Positions 15,880-22,921 of a stretch of 64,000 nt of DNA are shown here, piece by piece. The translations under genes and the position numbers were made by a program. Positions within the stretch are counted from its first letter, which is position 1. Each line of letters starts with the position of its first letter. The stretch covers positions 1 through 64,000 of the forward strand of contig NZ_DALZFB010000015.1 of NCBI RefSeq assembly GCF_031979925.1, given 5' to 3'. Source of the stretch: Pseudescherichia sp031979925 (GTDB lineage Bacteria > Pseudomonadota > Gammaproteobacteria > Enterobacterales > Enterobacteriaceae). Under the pieces are notes generated by a model. That model searched no databases, was not told the DNA's origin, and saw only the letters and a list, made by a program, of their open reading frames with translations.

Positions 15880-18024
15880 TTACAGCGCGCATGACACGCA
15901 GCCTTCAATTTCGGTGCCTTCCAGCGCCAGCTGACGCAGGCGAATGTAGTACAGCGTTTTGATGCCCTGCTTCCAGGCATAGATCTGCGCCCGGTTGATA
16001 TCGCGGGTAGTGGCGGTATCCGGGAAGAAGAGGGTCAGGGAGAGGCCCTGATCGACATGGCGCGTGGCCGCCGCGTAGGTATCGATGATCTTTTCCGGGC
16101 CGATCTCATAGGCATCCTGATAGAGATGCAGGTTATCGTTAGTCATAAACGGGGCAGGGTAGTAGACGCGTCCGGTTTTCCCCTCTTTGCGGATCTCAAT
16201 CTTCGACACGATGGGATGAATGCTGGAGGTCGCATGGTTGATATATGAGATAGAGCCGGTAGGCGGTACGGCCTGCAAATTCTGATTGTAGATGCCATAG
16301 CGCATCACATCGTCACGCAGTTGACGCCACATCGCCTGCGTCGGCAGAACGATCCCCGCTTTGGCAAACAGCGCGCGCACGGCCTCGGTTTTCGGCTGCC
16401 AGCTCTCCTCAATATACTGTGTAAAGTAGTCGCCGCTGGCGTAGCGCGACTGCTCAAATCCGGCAAAGCGCTGTCCACGCTCGCGGGCCAGCATCATGGA
16501 GGTGTTCAGCGCATGCCAGGTCACGGTGTAGAAGTAGAGGTTGGTAAAGTCGATCCCCTCTTCGCTGCCGTAGGCGATGCCCTCCCGGGCCAGGTAGCCG
16601 TGCAGGTTCATCTGCCCGAGGCCAATGGCGTGCGACGCGGCGTTGCCTGCCTCAATCGAGGGCACGGAGCGAATGTGGCTCATGTCCGACACTGCCGTTA
16701 GCCCGCGAATGGCGGTCTCCACGGTGCGGCCAAAGTTGGGCGAGTCCATGGTATGGGCGATATTCAGCGAGCCAAGGTTACAGGAAATATCGTGCCCGAT
16801 CCGGGCGTAGTCGAGGTTCTCGTCATACTCCGAGGCGCTGTTGACCTGCAAAATCTCCGAGCAGAGGTTGCTCATGTTGATCCGCCCGGCAATCGGGTTA
16901 GCACGATTTACCGTATCCTCGAACATGATGTACGGGTAGCCCGACTCGAACTGGATCTCCGCCAGCCGCTGGAAGAAGTCGCGCGCGTTAATGGTGGTCT
17001 TGCGAATACGATCGTCAGCGACCAGCGCGTCATAGTGCTCGCTGATCGCGATATCGCCAAAGGGTTTGCCGTAGATACGCTCCACGTCGTAGGGGGAGAA
17101 GAGCGCCATCGGGGCGTTCTCCTTCGCCAGCCGGAAGGTGACGTCCGGGATCACCACGCCTAACGAGAGCGTTTTAATGCGGATCTTCTCATCGGCGTTC
17201 TCCCGCTTGGTATCGAGGAAGCGCAGGATATCCGGGTGGTGGGCGTGCAGATAGACTGCGCCTGCCCCCTGGCGTGCGCCCAACTGGTTAGCGTAGGAGA
17301 AGGCATCCTCCAGCATCTTCATCACCGGGATGACGCCGGAAGACTGGTTTTCAATCCGCTTGATTGGCGCACCCGCCTCGCGCAGGTTCGATAGCAGAAA
17401 GGCTACCCCGCCGCCGCGCTTGGAGAGCTGGAGCGCCGAGTTCACCGCCCGGCCAATCGACTCCATATTGTCTTCAATGCGTAGCAGGAAGCAGGAGACC
17501 AGCTCCCCGCGCTGCTGCTTGCCAGCGTTTAAAAAGGTAGGGGTGGCGGGCTGGAAGCGGGCCGAGAGCATCTCTTCGGTAAGCTGACGGGCCAGCGCCT
17601 CATCACCCTGGGCCAGGGTCAGGGCAACCATTACCACCCGATCCTCAAAGTGCTCCAGGTAGCGCTTGCCATCGAAGGTTTTTAGCGTATAGCTGGTGTA
17701 GAATTTCCATGCGCCAAGAAAAGTTTGGAAACGAAAACCGCGGCTGTGGGCTGTGGCAAAGAGATCGATGACAAATCCCTGGCCGTAGCGCGCCAGCACG
17801 CTGCCGTCGTAGTAGCCCTCGTTCACCAGATAGTCCAGCCGCGTCTGCTGGCTGGCAAAGGTCACGGTGTTGGGCAGCACATGCGCGGTATGAAACGCCT
17901 CCACCGCCTGCCGATCTTTCTCAAACTGAATGTGACCAGATGAATCATACAGATTCAGCATGGCATTCAGCGCATGGTAGTCCGGCGCGGCCTGCATCAC
18001 GCGCTCTGCGGTTGTCGTTGCCAA
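15880..18024 (-). CDS. nrdE: Class Ib ribonucleotide reductase alpha subunit NrdE
   Basis: The 714-residue catalytic subunit that reduces ribonucleoside diphosphates to deoxyribonucleotides. Recognisable segments are the N-terminal domain (FQTFLGAWKFYTSYTLKT), the active-site finger region with NLCSEI, the conserved GLGQMNLHGYLA, PPTGSISYINHATSSIHPI, and the C-terminal redox pair CVSCAL that exchanges electrons with NrdH. Same length as E. coli NrdE. Its start overlaps the end of nrdI by 28 bp, so expression is coupled. Confidence 0.97.
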   Translation of the reverse strand: MATTTAERVMQAAPDYHALNAMLNLYDSSGHIQFEKDRQAVEAFHTAHVLPNTVTFASQQTRLDYLVNEGYYDGSVLARYGQGFVIDLFATAHSRGFRFQTFLGAWKFYTSYTLKTFDGKRYLEHFEDRVVMVALTLAQGDEALARQLTEEMLSARFQPATPTFLNAGKQQRGELVSCFLLRIEDNMESIGRAVNSALQLSKRGGGVAFLLSNLREAGAPIKRIENQSSGVIPVMKMLEDAFSYANQLGARQGAGAVYLHAHHPDILRFLDTKRENADEKIRIKTLSLGVVIPDVTFRLAKENAPMALFSPYDVERIYGKPFGDIAISEHYDALVADDRIRKTTINARDFFQRLAEIQFESGYPYIMFEDTVNRANPIAGRINMSNLCSEILQVNSASEYDENLDYARIGHDISCNLGSLNIAHTMDSPNFGRTVETAIRGLTAVSDMSHIRSVPSIEAGNAASHAIGLGQMNLHGYLAREGIAYGSEEGIDFTNLYFYTVTWHALNTSMMLARERGQRFAGFEQSRYASGDYFTQYIEESWQPKTEAVRALFAKAGIVLPTQAMWRQLRDDVMRYGIYNQNLQAVPPTGSISYINHATSSIHPIVSKIEIRKEGKTGRVYYPAPFMTNDNLHLYQDAYEIGPEKIIDTYAAATRHVDQGLSLTLFFPDTATTRDINRAQIYAWKQGIKTLYYIRLRQLALEGTEIEGCVSCAL

Positions 18025-18407
18025 AATTCGCTCACTCCTTTTCGCACGTTATCGAGATCCTGCTGCGTGCCCATCAGTTCAAAACGGTAGAGGTAAGGGA
18101 CGCTGCATTTTTGGGAAATCACATCCCCGGCACGGCCATAGGCATCACCGAAGTTACGGTTGCCAGCAGCAATGACGCCGCGGATCAGCGCCCGGTTTTG
18201 TGGATCGTTCAGAAAGCGGATCACCTGGCGCGGCACCGCGCCTGCCGTACCGCCGCCGCCGTAGCTGGGAACGATCAGAATGTAGGGAACGTCCACCTGA
18301 ATGCGTTCGCGCTCGTTAAGCGGAATGCGCACCGCCGGCAGCCCGAGACGCTCAATAAAGCGCTGCGTATTTTCCGAGCTGCTGGAGAAGTAGACGAGGG
18401 TGCTCAT
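17997..18407 (-). CDS. nrdI: NrdI flavodoxin-like protein
   Basis: A 136-residue flavodoxin-fold protein that supplies the oxidant (superoxide or HOO-) for assembling the Mn-tyrosyl radical of NrdF. The phosphate-binding loop is YFSSSSENTQRF near the N-terminus, and the glycine-rich SYGGGGTAGAVPRQV segment contacts the flavin. Same length as in E. coli. It overlaps nrdH by 4 bp (ATGA) and nrdE by 28 bp. Confidence 0.95.
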   Translation of the reverse strand: MSTLVYFSSSSENTQRFIERLGLPAVRIPLNERERIQVDVPYILIVPSYGGGGTAGAVPRQVIRFLNDPQNRALIRGVIAAGNRNFGDAYGRAGDVISQKCSVPYLYRFELMGTQQDLDNVRKGVSEFWQRQPQSA

Positions 18408-18649
18408 GCGCTGGCGACGCGGGAGGCGGGCAGCAGGCGGTTAATCATATCCGGACGGAAGCCGGACCAGCTGGTTTCGCCTGCAATCACTACCGGTAGC
18501 TGGCGAAAACCCTGCTCACGCAGCGTGTCGGCGGCTTCCGGATCGAGGTCGATATTCACCATCTCAAACTCAACGCCGCGGCTCTCCATGGCCCGTTTTG
18601 TGGCGTGACACTGGACACAGTTGTTTCGAGTGTAAATAGTAATGCGCAT
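18404..18649 (-). CDS. nrdH: Glutaredoxin-like NrdH
   Basis: An 81-residue redoxin that donates electrons to NrdE and is itself reduced by thioredoxin reductase. The redox motif CVQC is at residues 11-14 in YTRNNCVQCHATKRAME, and the C-terminal WSGFRPDMI is the NrdH signature thought to allow docking on thioredoxin reductase. First gene of nrdHIEF. I use the ATG at 18649 (MRITIYTRNN), as in E. coli; an ATG five codons upstream is also in frame. Confidence 0.95.
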   Translation of the reverse strand: MRITIYTRNNCVQCHATKRAMESRGVEFEMVNIDLDPEAADTLREQGFRQLPVVIAGETSWSGFRPDMINRLLPASRVASA

Positions 18650-18723
18650 GATTCGTATTCCCATCTATAATGGCAGGTCGGCGCGAAAAATCGCACCGGG
18701 ATATGTTGTTCTTGCTTACAGGA

Positions 18724-18770
18724 ATACTAGATGTAGTTATAAAAATTATCAACTACGCTATATATAGGTT
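18724..18770 (-). promoter_or_regulatory. Tandem NrdR boxes upstream of nrdHIEF
   Basis: Two 16-bp boxes resembling the NrdR consensus acaCwAtATaTwGtgt: ATACTAGATGTAGTTA (18724-18739) and ACGCTATATATAGGTT (18755-18770). Their starts are 31 bp apart, three helical turns, the spacing usual for NrdR pairs. NrdR represses nrd operons when (d)ATP is plentiful. The AT-rich sequence between the boxes could also hold a weak Fur site, as known for E. coli nrdH, but I cannot support it firmly. Confidence 0.82.
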
Positions 18771-18830
18771 TTAGGGATGATTTATGCCCCGCCGAAGTGT
18801 TCAGCGGGGACGGGCGGTTTTTGGCTGAAA

Positions 18831-19265
18831 TTACAGGCGCATGGCAACGGCGAGGCGGTTAAAGGCATTCATCAGGCTGATGGCACAGGTCAGATCGCTC
18901 ACCTGCTCGGCGCTAAAATGCGTCAGCAGGGGCTGGTAAACATTCTCTTCCGCGTGGCTGTCGGCAATATGGGTGACCGACTCTGCCCACGCCAGCGCCG
19001 CCTGCTCTTTATCGCTGAAGTGATGGCTGATACGCCACCCTGCCAGCGCATCGAGTTTTGCCTGCTCAACGCCTGCTTTACGTAGCGCCCGGCTGTGTTT
19101 GTCGAGACAAAATGCACAGCCGTTGATTTGCGAAATGCGCAGGTAGATAAGCTCAATAAACGTGTTATCAAGCGAGCACTGCTCCAGCGCCTGGCCGGCC
19201 TGAATAAGGCCGTTATAGATGGCTGGACTAAGTTCATAGAAAGGCTGGCGTAGTAGCTGGGTCAT
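18831..19265 (-). CDS. AhpD-like carboxymuconolactone decarboxylase family protein
   Basis: A 144-residue all-helical AhpD-core protein. The redox/proton-relay motif is complete: Cys50-Ala-Phe-Cys53 with Asp55-Lys56-His57 (CAFCLDKH). Family members are alkylhydroperoxidase-like thiol proteins, so a role against peroxides or in thiol repair is plausible; the substrate is unknown. It is divergent from a MocR regulator, with an inverted repeat between them, suggesting that regulator controls it. A GC-rich hairpin (CCCCGC/GCGGGG, 18787-18809) lies after the stop and may end transcription. Not part of the E. coli order here. Confidence 0.86.
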   Translation of the reverse strand: MTQLLRQPFYELSPAIYNGLIQAGQALEQCSLDNTFIELIYLRISQINGCAFCLDKHSRALRKAGVEQAKLDALAGWRISHHFSDKEQAALAWAESVTHIADSHAEENVYQPLLTHFSAEQVSDLTCAISLMNAFNRLAVAMRL

Positions 19266-19306
19266 GACTCTTCTCCTCGTTAAGATGGCGAAAATGTAGC
19301 ACTATG

Positions 19307-19352
19307 ATGGTCTGCTCTGGAGAGCCATATTTTGATTAAAAAGGCAGACCAT
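19307..19352. promoter_or_regulatory. Inverted repeats between ahpD-like and mocR genes (putative operator)
   Basis: A perfect 9-bp inverted repeat, ATGGTCTGC (19307-19315) and GCAGACCAT (19344-19352), ends 1 bp before the MocR start codon. Between the arms lies another palindrome, GCTCT-GG-AGAGC (19314-19325). Both genes start on either side, so this is the likely binding region of the MocR-type regulator. Confidence 0.6.
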
Positions 19353-19353
19353 A

Positions 19354-20682
19354 ATGGATGCACGCTATCAGCAAATTGCCCGGCAGCTTAAGGCCGCCAT
19401 TACTTCAGGAGAGTTGAAAGCCGGAAGCCGTCTGCCGTCGAGCCGGACATGGGCTCAGGAGAACGGCATCTCACGCACAACGGTTGAGCAGGCTTACGGG
19501 GAGCTGGTGGCGCAGGGGTGGCTGGAGCGGCGCGGGCAGGCCGGTACCTTTGTAAGCCAGACCTCACCTGCGGCGGTGGCGGAGACGCCCGTCGTACAGT
19601 CCGGCGGTGAACATGAGCCAAAACCCTTTCAGATGGGACTGCCCGCACTGGATCTCTTCCCGCGCGCGCTGTGGGCGCGGCTGACCAGCAGACGCCTGCG
19701 CACTCAGTCGCGCTTCGATCTTACGCTCGGGGATCCGGCGGGGGAGGCCATTTTGCGCCAGGCTATCGCTGACTATCTGCGCTTCTCCCGCAGCATTGAG
19801 TGCCAGCCGGAGCAGATATTTATTACCTCTGGCTATGCGCAGTCGATGAGCCTAATCCTGCAAACGCTGGCCAGCCCAGGGGATGGTATGTGGGTAGAGG
19901 ATCCCGGTTTTCCGTTGATCTATCCAGCTATTGATGGTGAGGGGGTAAAGCGTCTTCCTGTGCCGGTGGACCAGAACGGGATGGATATCGATGCTGCAAT
20001 GGATCGCTGGCCACAGGCGCGTTTTGCATTGCTCACGCCTGCCCATCAAAGCCCACTGGGCGTTGCGCTGTCGCTGCCCCGGCGTAGGCAGGTGCTGGCG
20101 TGGGCGGCGGATAATTCAGCGTGGATTATTGAAGATGATTATGACAGCGAGTTCCGTTATCACGGCAGGCCGCTGCCGCCGCTAAAGAGCCTTGATGCAC
20201 CGCAGCGGGTGATCTACACCGGTACGTTTAGCAAATCTCTGTTTCCGGCTTTACGCACGGCGTGGATTGTCGTGCCTGCCGCCAGGGTAGCGGCATTTCG
20301 CCAGCGAGTAAACAGCACCCAGTGCAGCGTTCCTACCCTGTGGCAGTATGCACTTGCGGATTTTATTCAGCAGGGACACTTCTGGCGTCATCTGAAAAAA
20401 ATGCGGCTGCACTATGCTCAACGACGCGCCTGGCTGGAAGCGGCGCTTGTTCACTATGGATTTCACGTGGTGCCCCAGAGCGGCGGCATTCAGCTGGTGG
20501 TGGAGCTTGACGGTGATGACAAAAGCATTGTTGCGCGGGCGCAGCAGAGGGGGCTGGCGGTACAGGCACTGAGCGACTGGCATAGCACACGTCCTGGGCG
20601 GAGCGGGATCCTGATGAGCTTTACAAATATTACGTCCGCAGAGAAGGCGATGGAGTGGGTAGGGCAGTTATACGAGAGATAA
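19354..20682 (+). CDS. MocR-family (GntR-HTH/aminotransferase) regulator
   Basis: A 442-residue chimeric regulator: a GntR winged helix at residues about 1-70 (LKAGSRLPSSRTWAQENGISRTTVEQAYGEL), a short linker, then a fold-type I aminotransferase-like domain from about 100 to the end. The PLP Schiff-base lysine is Lys294 in TGTFSKSLFP, and the IIEDDYDSEFRY strand that carries the PLP-ring aspartate is present, so PLP binding is expected. MocR proteins such as PdxR or GabR sense PLP or amino-group compounds. The divergent AhpD-like gene is the probable target; the effector is unknown. Confidence 0.88.
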   Translation: MDARYQQIARQLKAAITSGELKAGSRLPSSRTWAQENGISRTTVEQAYGELVAQGWLERRGQAGTFVSQTSPAAVAETPVVQSGGEHEPKPFQMGLPALDLFPRALWARLTSRRLRTQSRFDLTLGDPAGEAILRQAIADYLRFSRSIECQPEQIFITSGYAQSMSLILQTLASPGDGMWVEDPGFPLIYPAIDGEGVKRLPVPVDQNGMDIDAAMDRWPQARFALLTPAHQSPLGVALSLPRRRQVLAWAADNSAWIIEDDYDSEFRYHGRPLPPLKSLDAPQRVIYTGTFSKSLFPALRTAWIVVPAARVAAFRQRVNSTQCSVPTLWQYALADFIQQGHFWRHLKKMRLHYAQRRAWLEAALVHYGFHVVPQSGGIQLVVELDGDDKSIVARAQQRGLAVQALSDWHSTRPGRSGILMSFTNITSAEKAMEWVGQLYER

Positions 20683-20698
20683 TATGCGGGATAAAATT

Positions 20699-20726
20699 AA
20701 CCCCGTAAGGGTTAGCTCACGGGGTT
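20699..20726. terminator. Terminator between mocR-type gene and ygaM
   Basis: AACCCCGT (20699-20706) and ACGGGGTT (20719-20726) form an 8-bp stem between two convergent genes. On the minus strand it is followed by AATTTTATCC, fitting ygaM termination; on the plus strand by AGGGGTATTT, weaker. Confidence 0.75.
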
Positions 20727-20734
20727 AGGGGTAT

Positions 20735-21061
20735 TTATCGACGAAGGCTTAGCAGCGCGCCAAGGAAAATACCGGCGGCAGCGGCAGCACCTACGCTGCA
20801 CCATGGCCTGTCTTTTACAAAGCTGTCCGCACAGCCTGCTACATCGGTTGCGGCCTGCGTGACACGGTTACGGCCATGCAGCTTGGCTCGCGTCTTTTTC
20901 AGCAGCGCCTGTGCTTTACTACGGGCACCGTCTGCATCATCTTTTGCATCGCTTCCCCAGGACTTCAATACCGCCTCCAGAGAGTCCGCTAGCTGGCTGA
21001 CATCATTATTAATATCGTCTACGCCTGCATCTACGTCGTTACGGTTTGGTCTTCTAAGCAT
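20735..21061 (-). CDS. ygaM: YgaM, DUF883 ElaB/YqjD family
   Basis: A 108-residue protein of the ElaB/YqjD/YgaM family, whose E. coli members are stationary-phase, tail-anchored inner membrane proteins that bind ribosomes. It has a charged helical N-terminal region (about 1-75, with alternating acidic and basic residues and likely coiled coil) and a C-terminal Ala/Gly-rich membrane helix (VGAAAAAGIFLGALLSL) ending in Arg-Arg. One residue shorter than E. coli YgaM as I recall it. Divergent from ygaC. Confidence 0.9.
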   Translation of the reverse strand: MLRRPNRNDVDAGVDDINNDVSQLADSLEAVLKSWGSDAKDDADGARSKAQALLKKTRAKLHGRNRVTQAATDVAGCADSFVKDRPWCSVGAAAAAGIFLGALLSLRR

Positions 21062-21222
21062 ATGATCCTCCCTTGATTTCGATGTAATAGTCAGTGTAGC
21101 GCAAAATTTTAACCTCTGACGCGAATCACGACTTGATGCGTCGTTTATGGACTTTTCCGAAAGCGTTGCTAATGCTCAATACTGTAAGGTGGCGCAGCAG
21201 TAGCTGATGACGAGGAAAAAAT

Positions 21223-21567
21223 ATGTATTTACGACCCGATGAGGTGGCACGCGTTCTTGAGAAGGCGGGATTTACCATGGACATCGCGACGCCAAAAGCC
21301 TATGGCTACCGTCGCGGAGATAACTATGTGTATGTAAATCGCGAAGCGCGGATGGGGCGCACGGCGCTGGTCATTCACCCGACGCTGAAAGAGCGCAGCC
21401 AGTCGCTGGCTGAACCGGCTTCAGATATTAAAACCAGCGATCACTATCAGCACTTTCCGCTCTATTTAGGTGGTGATGCGCAGGAGCACTACGGTATTCC
21501 GCATGGTTTTAGTTCACGTATGGCGCTGGAGCGCTATCTGACCGGACTATTTGGCGAGTCGGCCTGA
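21223..21567 (+). CDS. ygaC: YgaC, DUF2002 family protein
   Basis: A 114-residue soluble protein matching E. coli YgaC in length and sequence (MYLRPDEVARVLEKAGF at the start). The family is known from structure only; in E. coli ygaC is reported as Fur-regulated, but its role is unknown. GAGGA lies just upstream of the ATG. It converges on alaE with only 12 bp between stops, and a hairpin CATCAGGC-TTTA-GCCTGATG (21578-21597) spans the alaE stop. Confidence 0.92.
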   Translation: MYLRPDEVARVLEKAGFTMDIATPKAYGYRRGDNYVYVNREARMGRTALVIHPTLKERSQSLAEPASDIKTSDHYQHFPLYLGGDAQEHYGIPHGFSSRMALERYLTGLFGESA

Positions 21568-21579
21568 CTCGCCACGCCA

Positions 21580-22029
21580 TCAGGCTTTAGCCTGATGATA
21601 GCTGCTGACCCGGAACAGGCGACGGCAGTAGTCAAGGAAGTAGCCGTAGGCTGCGCCCATCACCATTGAAACCACGATATTTGAACTGACGGCAGCAGCG
21701 ATCTGATGCCAGTCAGCGCCTACCGTTAACAGGATCGCCACGTACACCGGCGACTGAAAAGTCACATACGCCAGCACATCCGCCATGTTTTTAACCCAGC
21801 CAGCGGGAGAGTACCGCCGGGCGAGGCGCATAAACGCATCACGGTAGAGGCCATAGGGCCATGCAATGATGATATTGACCGGGATCGCCACCAGCCGCGA
21901 GGAGAGGGACTGCTCGAACGTCATTCCCGAAAGAAATATCTCAATTAGCATGTTCACGACTGAACAGTAAACAACCATCGCAAACGTGTCTGCCATGGCG
22001 TGACGCAGGCGAGACTGCGGAGAGAACAT
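21580..22029 (-). CDS. alaE: L-alanine exporter AlaE
   Basis: A 149-residue inner membrane protein with four predicted helices that exports L-alanine, protecting cells from toxic build-up; induced by alanine through Lrp in E. coli. Matches E. coli AlaE along its full length (MFSPQSRLRHAMADTFAMVVYCS to YHQAKA). The open frame extends 32 codons upstream into the leader and promoter; the ATG at 22029 with upstream AGGAG is the family start. In E. coli stpA follows upstream; here it is absent. Confidence 0.95.
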   Translation of the reverse strand: MFSPQSRLRHAMADTFAMVVYCSVVNMLIEIFLSGMTFEQSLSSRLVAIPVNIIIAWPYGLYRDAFMRLARRYSPAGWVKNMADVLAYVTFQSPVYVAILLTVGADWHQIAAAVSSNIVVSMVMGAAYGYFLDYCRRLFRVSSYHQAKA

Positions 22030-22105
22030 GCTAATGCTCCTGTATAAAAACAGTAAAAGGGAATGTTTTGCCAGCGTTTTACGGTGCGGCTTTGATTGTG
22101 CATAG

Positions 22106-22111
22106 ATTATA
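22106..22111 (-). promoter_or_regulatory. Candidate alaE -10 box
   Basis: A perfect TATAAT on the minus strand about 77 bp before the alaE ATG. A TTGACA just 8 bp upstream is too close to serve as its -35; TTGTGC-type hexamers at 15-17 bp are weak, as expected for an activated (Lrp-type) promoter. The remaining bases up to 22301 hold nothing else I recognise. Confidence 0.45.
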
Positions 22112-22301
22112 TCTCTACCTGTCAACGCACAACTAGCGTAAAATTTTTATTTATCACGCTTTTGTCGATAACATTCTCTGCGGCTGACTGTTTTTTATCC
22201 GCTGCGTTATTTTTGTTGGGGGTGGGGTATAAGGATTTATTTATCAGGCAGTTAAGAGGAAGGGGTACGGTGAGCCGTTGCCCACCGTAAAAGGGAGACC
22301 T

Positions 22302-22481
22302 TTAGCAGACGCCGAAGTTGCCCTCTTCTTTATACAGAGTGACATCAGCTGCCTTAATCGTTACCTTTTCACCCTGCTCATTGCTGGCCGGTACGGCAAC
22401 AATCTGGTCATCATTGACTTCAACCACTTTAAGTTTCTGGCCGCCGATGCGGGGCTGAACATAATCACCAATTGAAAACAT
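22302..22481 (-). CDS. Small 59-residue protein, YodC/DUF2158-like
   Basis: A 59-residue protein (MFSIGDYVQPRIGGQKLKVV to GNFGVC) with alternating short beta strands and the pattern of small SH3-like domains (GDxVxxRxGGxxLxVVxV) seen in YodC/DUF2158 proteins. The start at 22481 has a very strong AGGAGAG Shine-Dalgarno; an extended frame from 22526 is unlikely. Function unknown. It lies alone between alaE and yqaE, where E. coli has stpA, ygaP and ygaV. Confidence 0.75.
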   Translation of the reverse strand: MFSIGDYVQPRIGGQKLKVVEVNDDQIVAVPASNEQGEKVTIKAADVTLYKEEGNFGVC

Positions 22482-22605
22482 ACTCTCTCTCCTCTCTTTT
22501 GATGCATTCACTATATGCCAGACCACCGGCCTGAGAAAATGAATAAGATCGATTATAACTATCGTTCAATACCTTAAGACAGATTAAGCCAAAGTTTAAG
22601 GGTAA

Positions 22606-22620
22606 GTAAAAGAGGGTAAA
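22606..22620 (+). promoter_or_regulatory. CpxR box upstream of yqaE
   Basis: GTAAA-AGAGG-GTAAA is a perfect copy of the CpxR consensus GTAAA-N5-GTAAA. It ends 28 bp before a TAAAAT hexamer (22649-22654) that would be the -10 box, leaving no good -35, so it sits where a response-regulator activator would act. yqaE is a reported Cpx regulon member in E. coli. Confidence 0.75.
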
Positions 22621-22720
22621 AGCACGGGGCGAAAGTGGCAGAGTGACTTAAAATAGCTACGCTTAAAGAGAAAATCTCTTTTTATACAGCCACCTGGATA
22701 AATTTTACACGGGAGTAATT

Positions 22721-22879
22721 ATGGGTTTCTGGCGAATTGTACTGACGATTATTCTGCCTCCGCTGGGCGTCCTGCTTGGCAAGGGCTTTGGTATGGCGTT
22801 CATCCTGAACATCATTCTGACTCTTTTGGGTTACATCCCGGGTTTGATTCACGCCTTCTGGGTGCAGTCCCGTCCGTAG
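22721..22879 (+). CDS. yqaE: YqaE, Pmp3-family stress membrane peptide
   Basis: A 52-residue proteolipid with two membrane helices, beginning MGFWRIVLTIILPPLGVLLG and ending HAFWVQSRP, almost identical to E. coli YqaE. The Pmp3/UPF0057 signature (PPLGVLLGKGF ... NIILTLLGYIPG) is complete. Family members respond to envelope, salt and cold stress and affect membrane potential in yeast and plants. GGGAG precedes the ATG. Found by translating the gap, as it is too short for most ORF calls. In E. coli kbp (ygaU) lies beyond it; here a methyltransferase gene does. Confidence 0.93.
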   Translation: MGFWRIVLTIILPPLGVLLGKGFGMAFILNIILTLLGYIPGLIHAFWVQSRP

Positions 22880-22921
22880 CGGGGCTTACGGGCAGGGTGC
22901 CTGCCCGTGTTTAGAGCGTTG

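Noticed and set aside
21578..21597. CATCAGGC-TTTA-GCCTGATG hairpin as ygaC/alaE terminator
   Set aside because: The stem is perfect but lacks a U run on both strands and overlaps the alaE stop, so I mention it only with ygaC.
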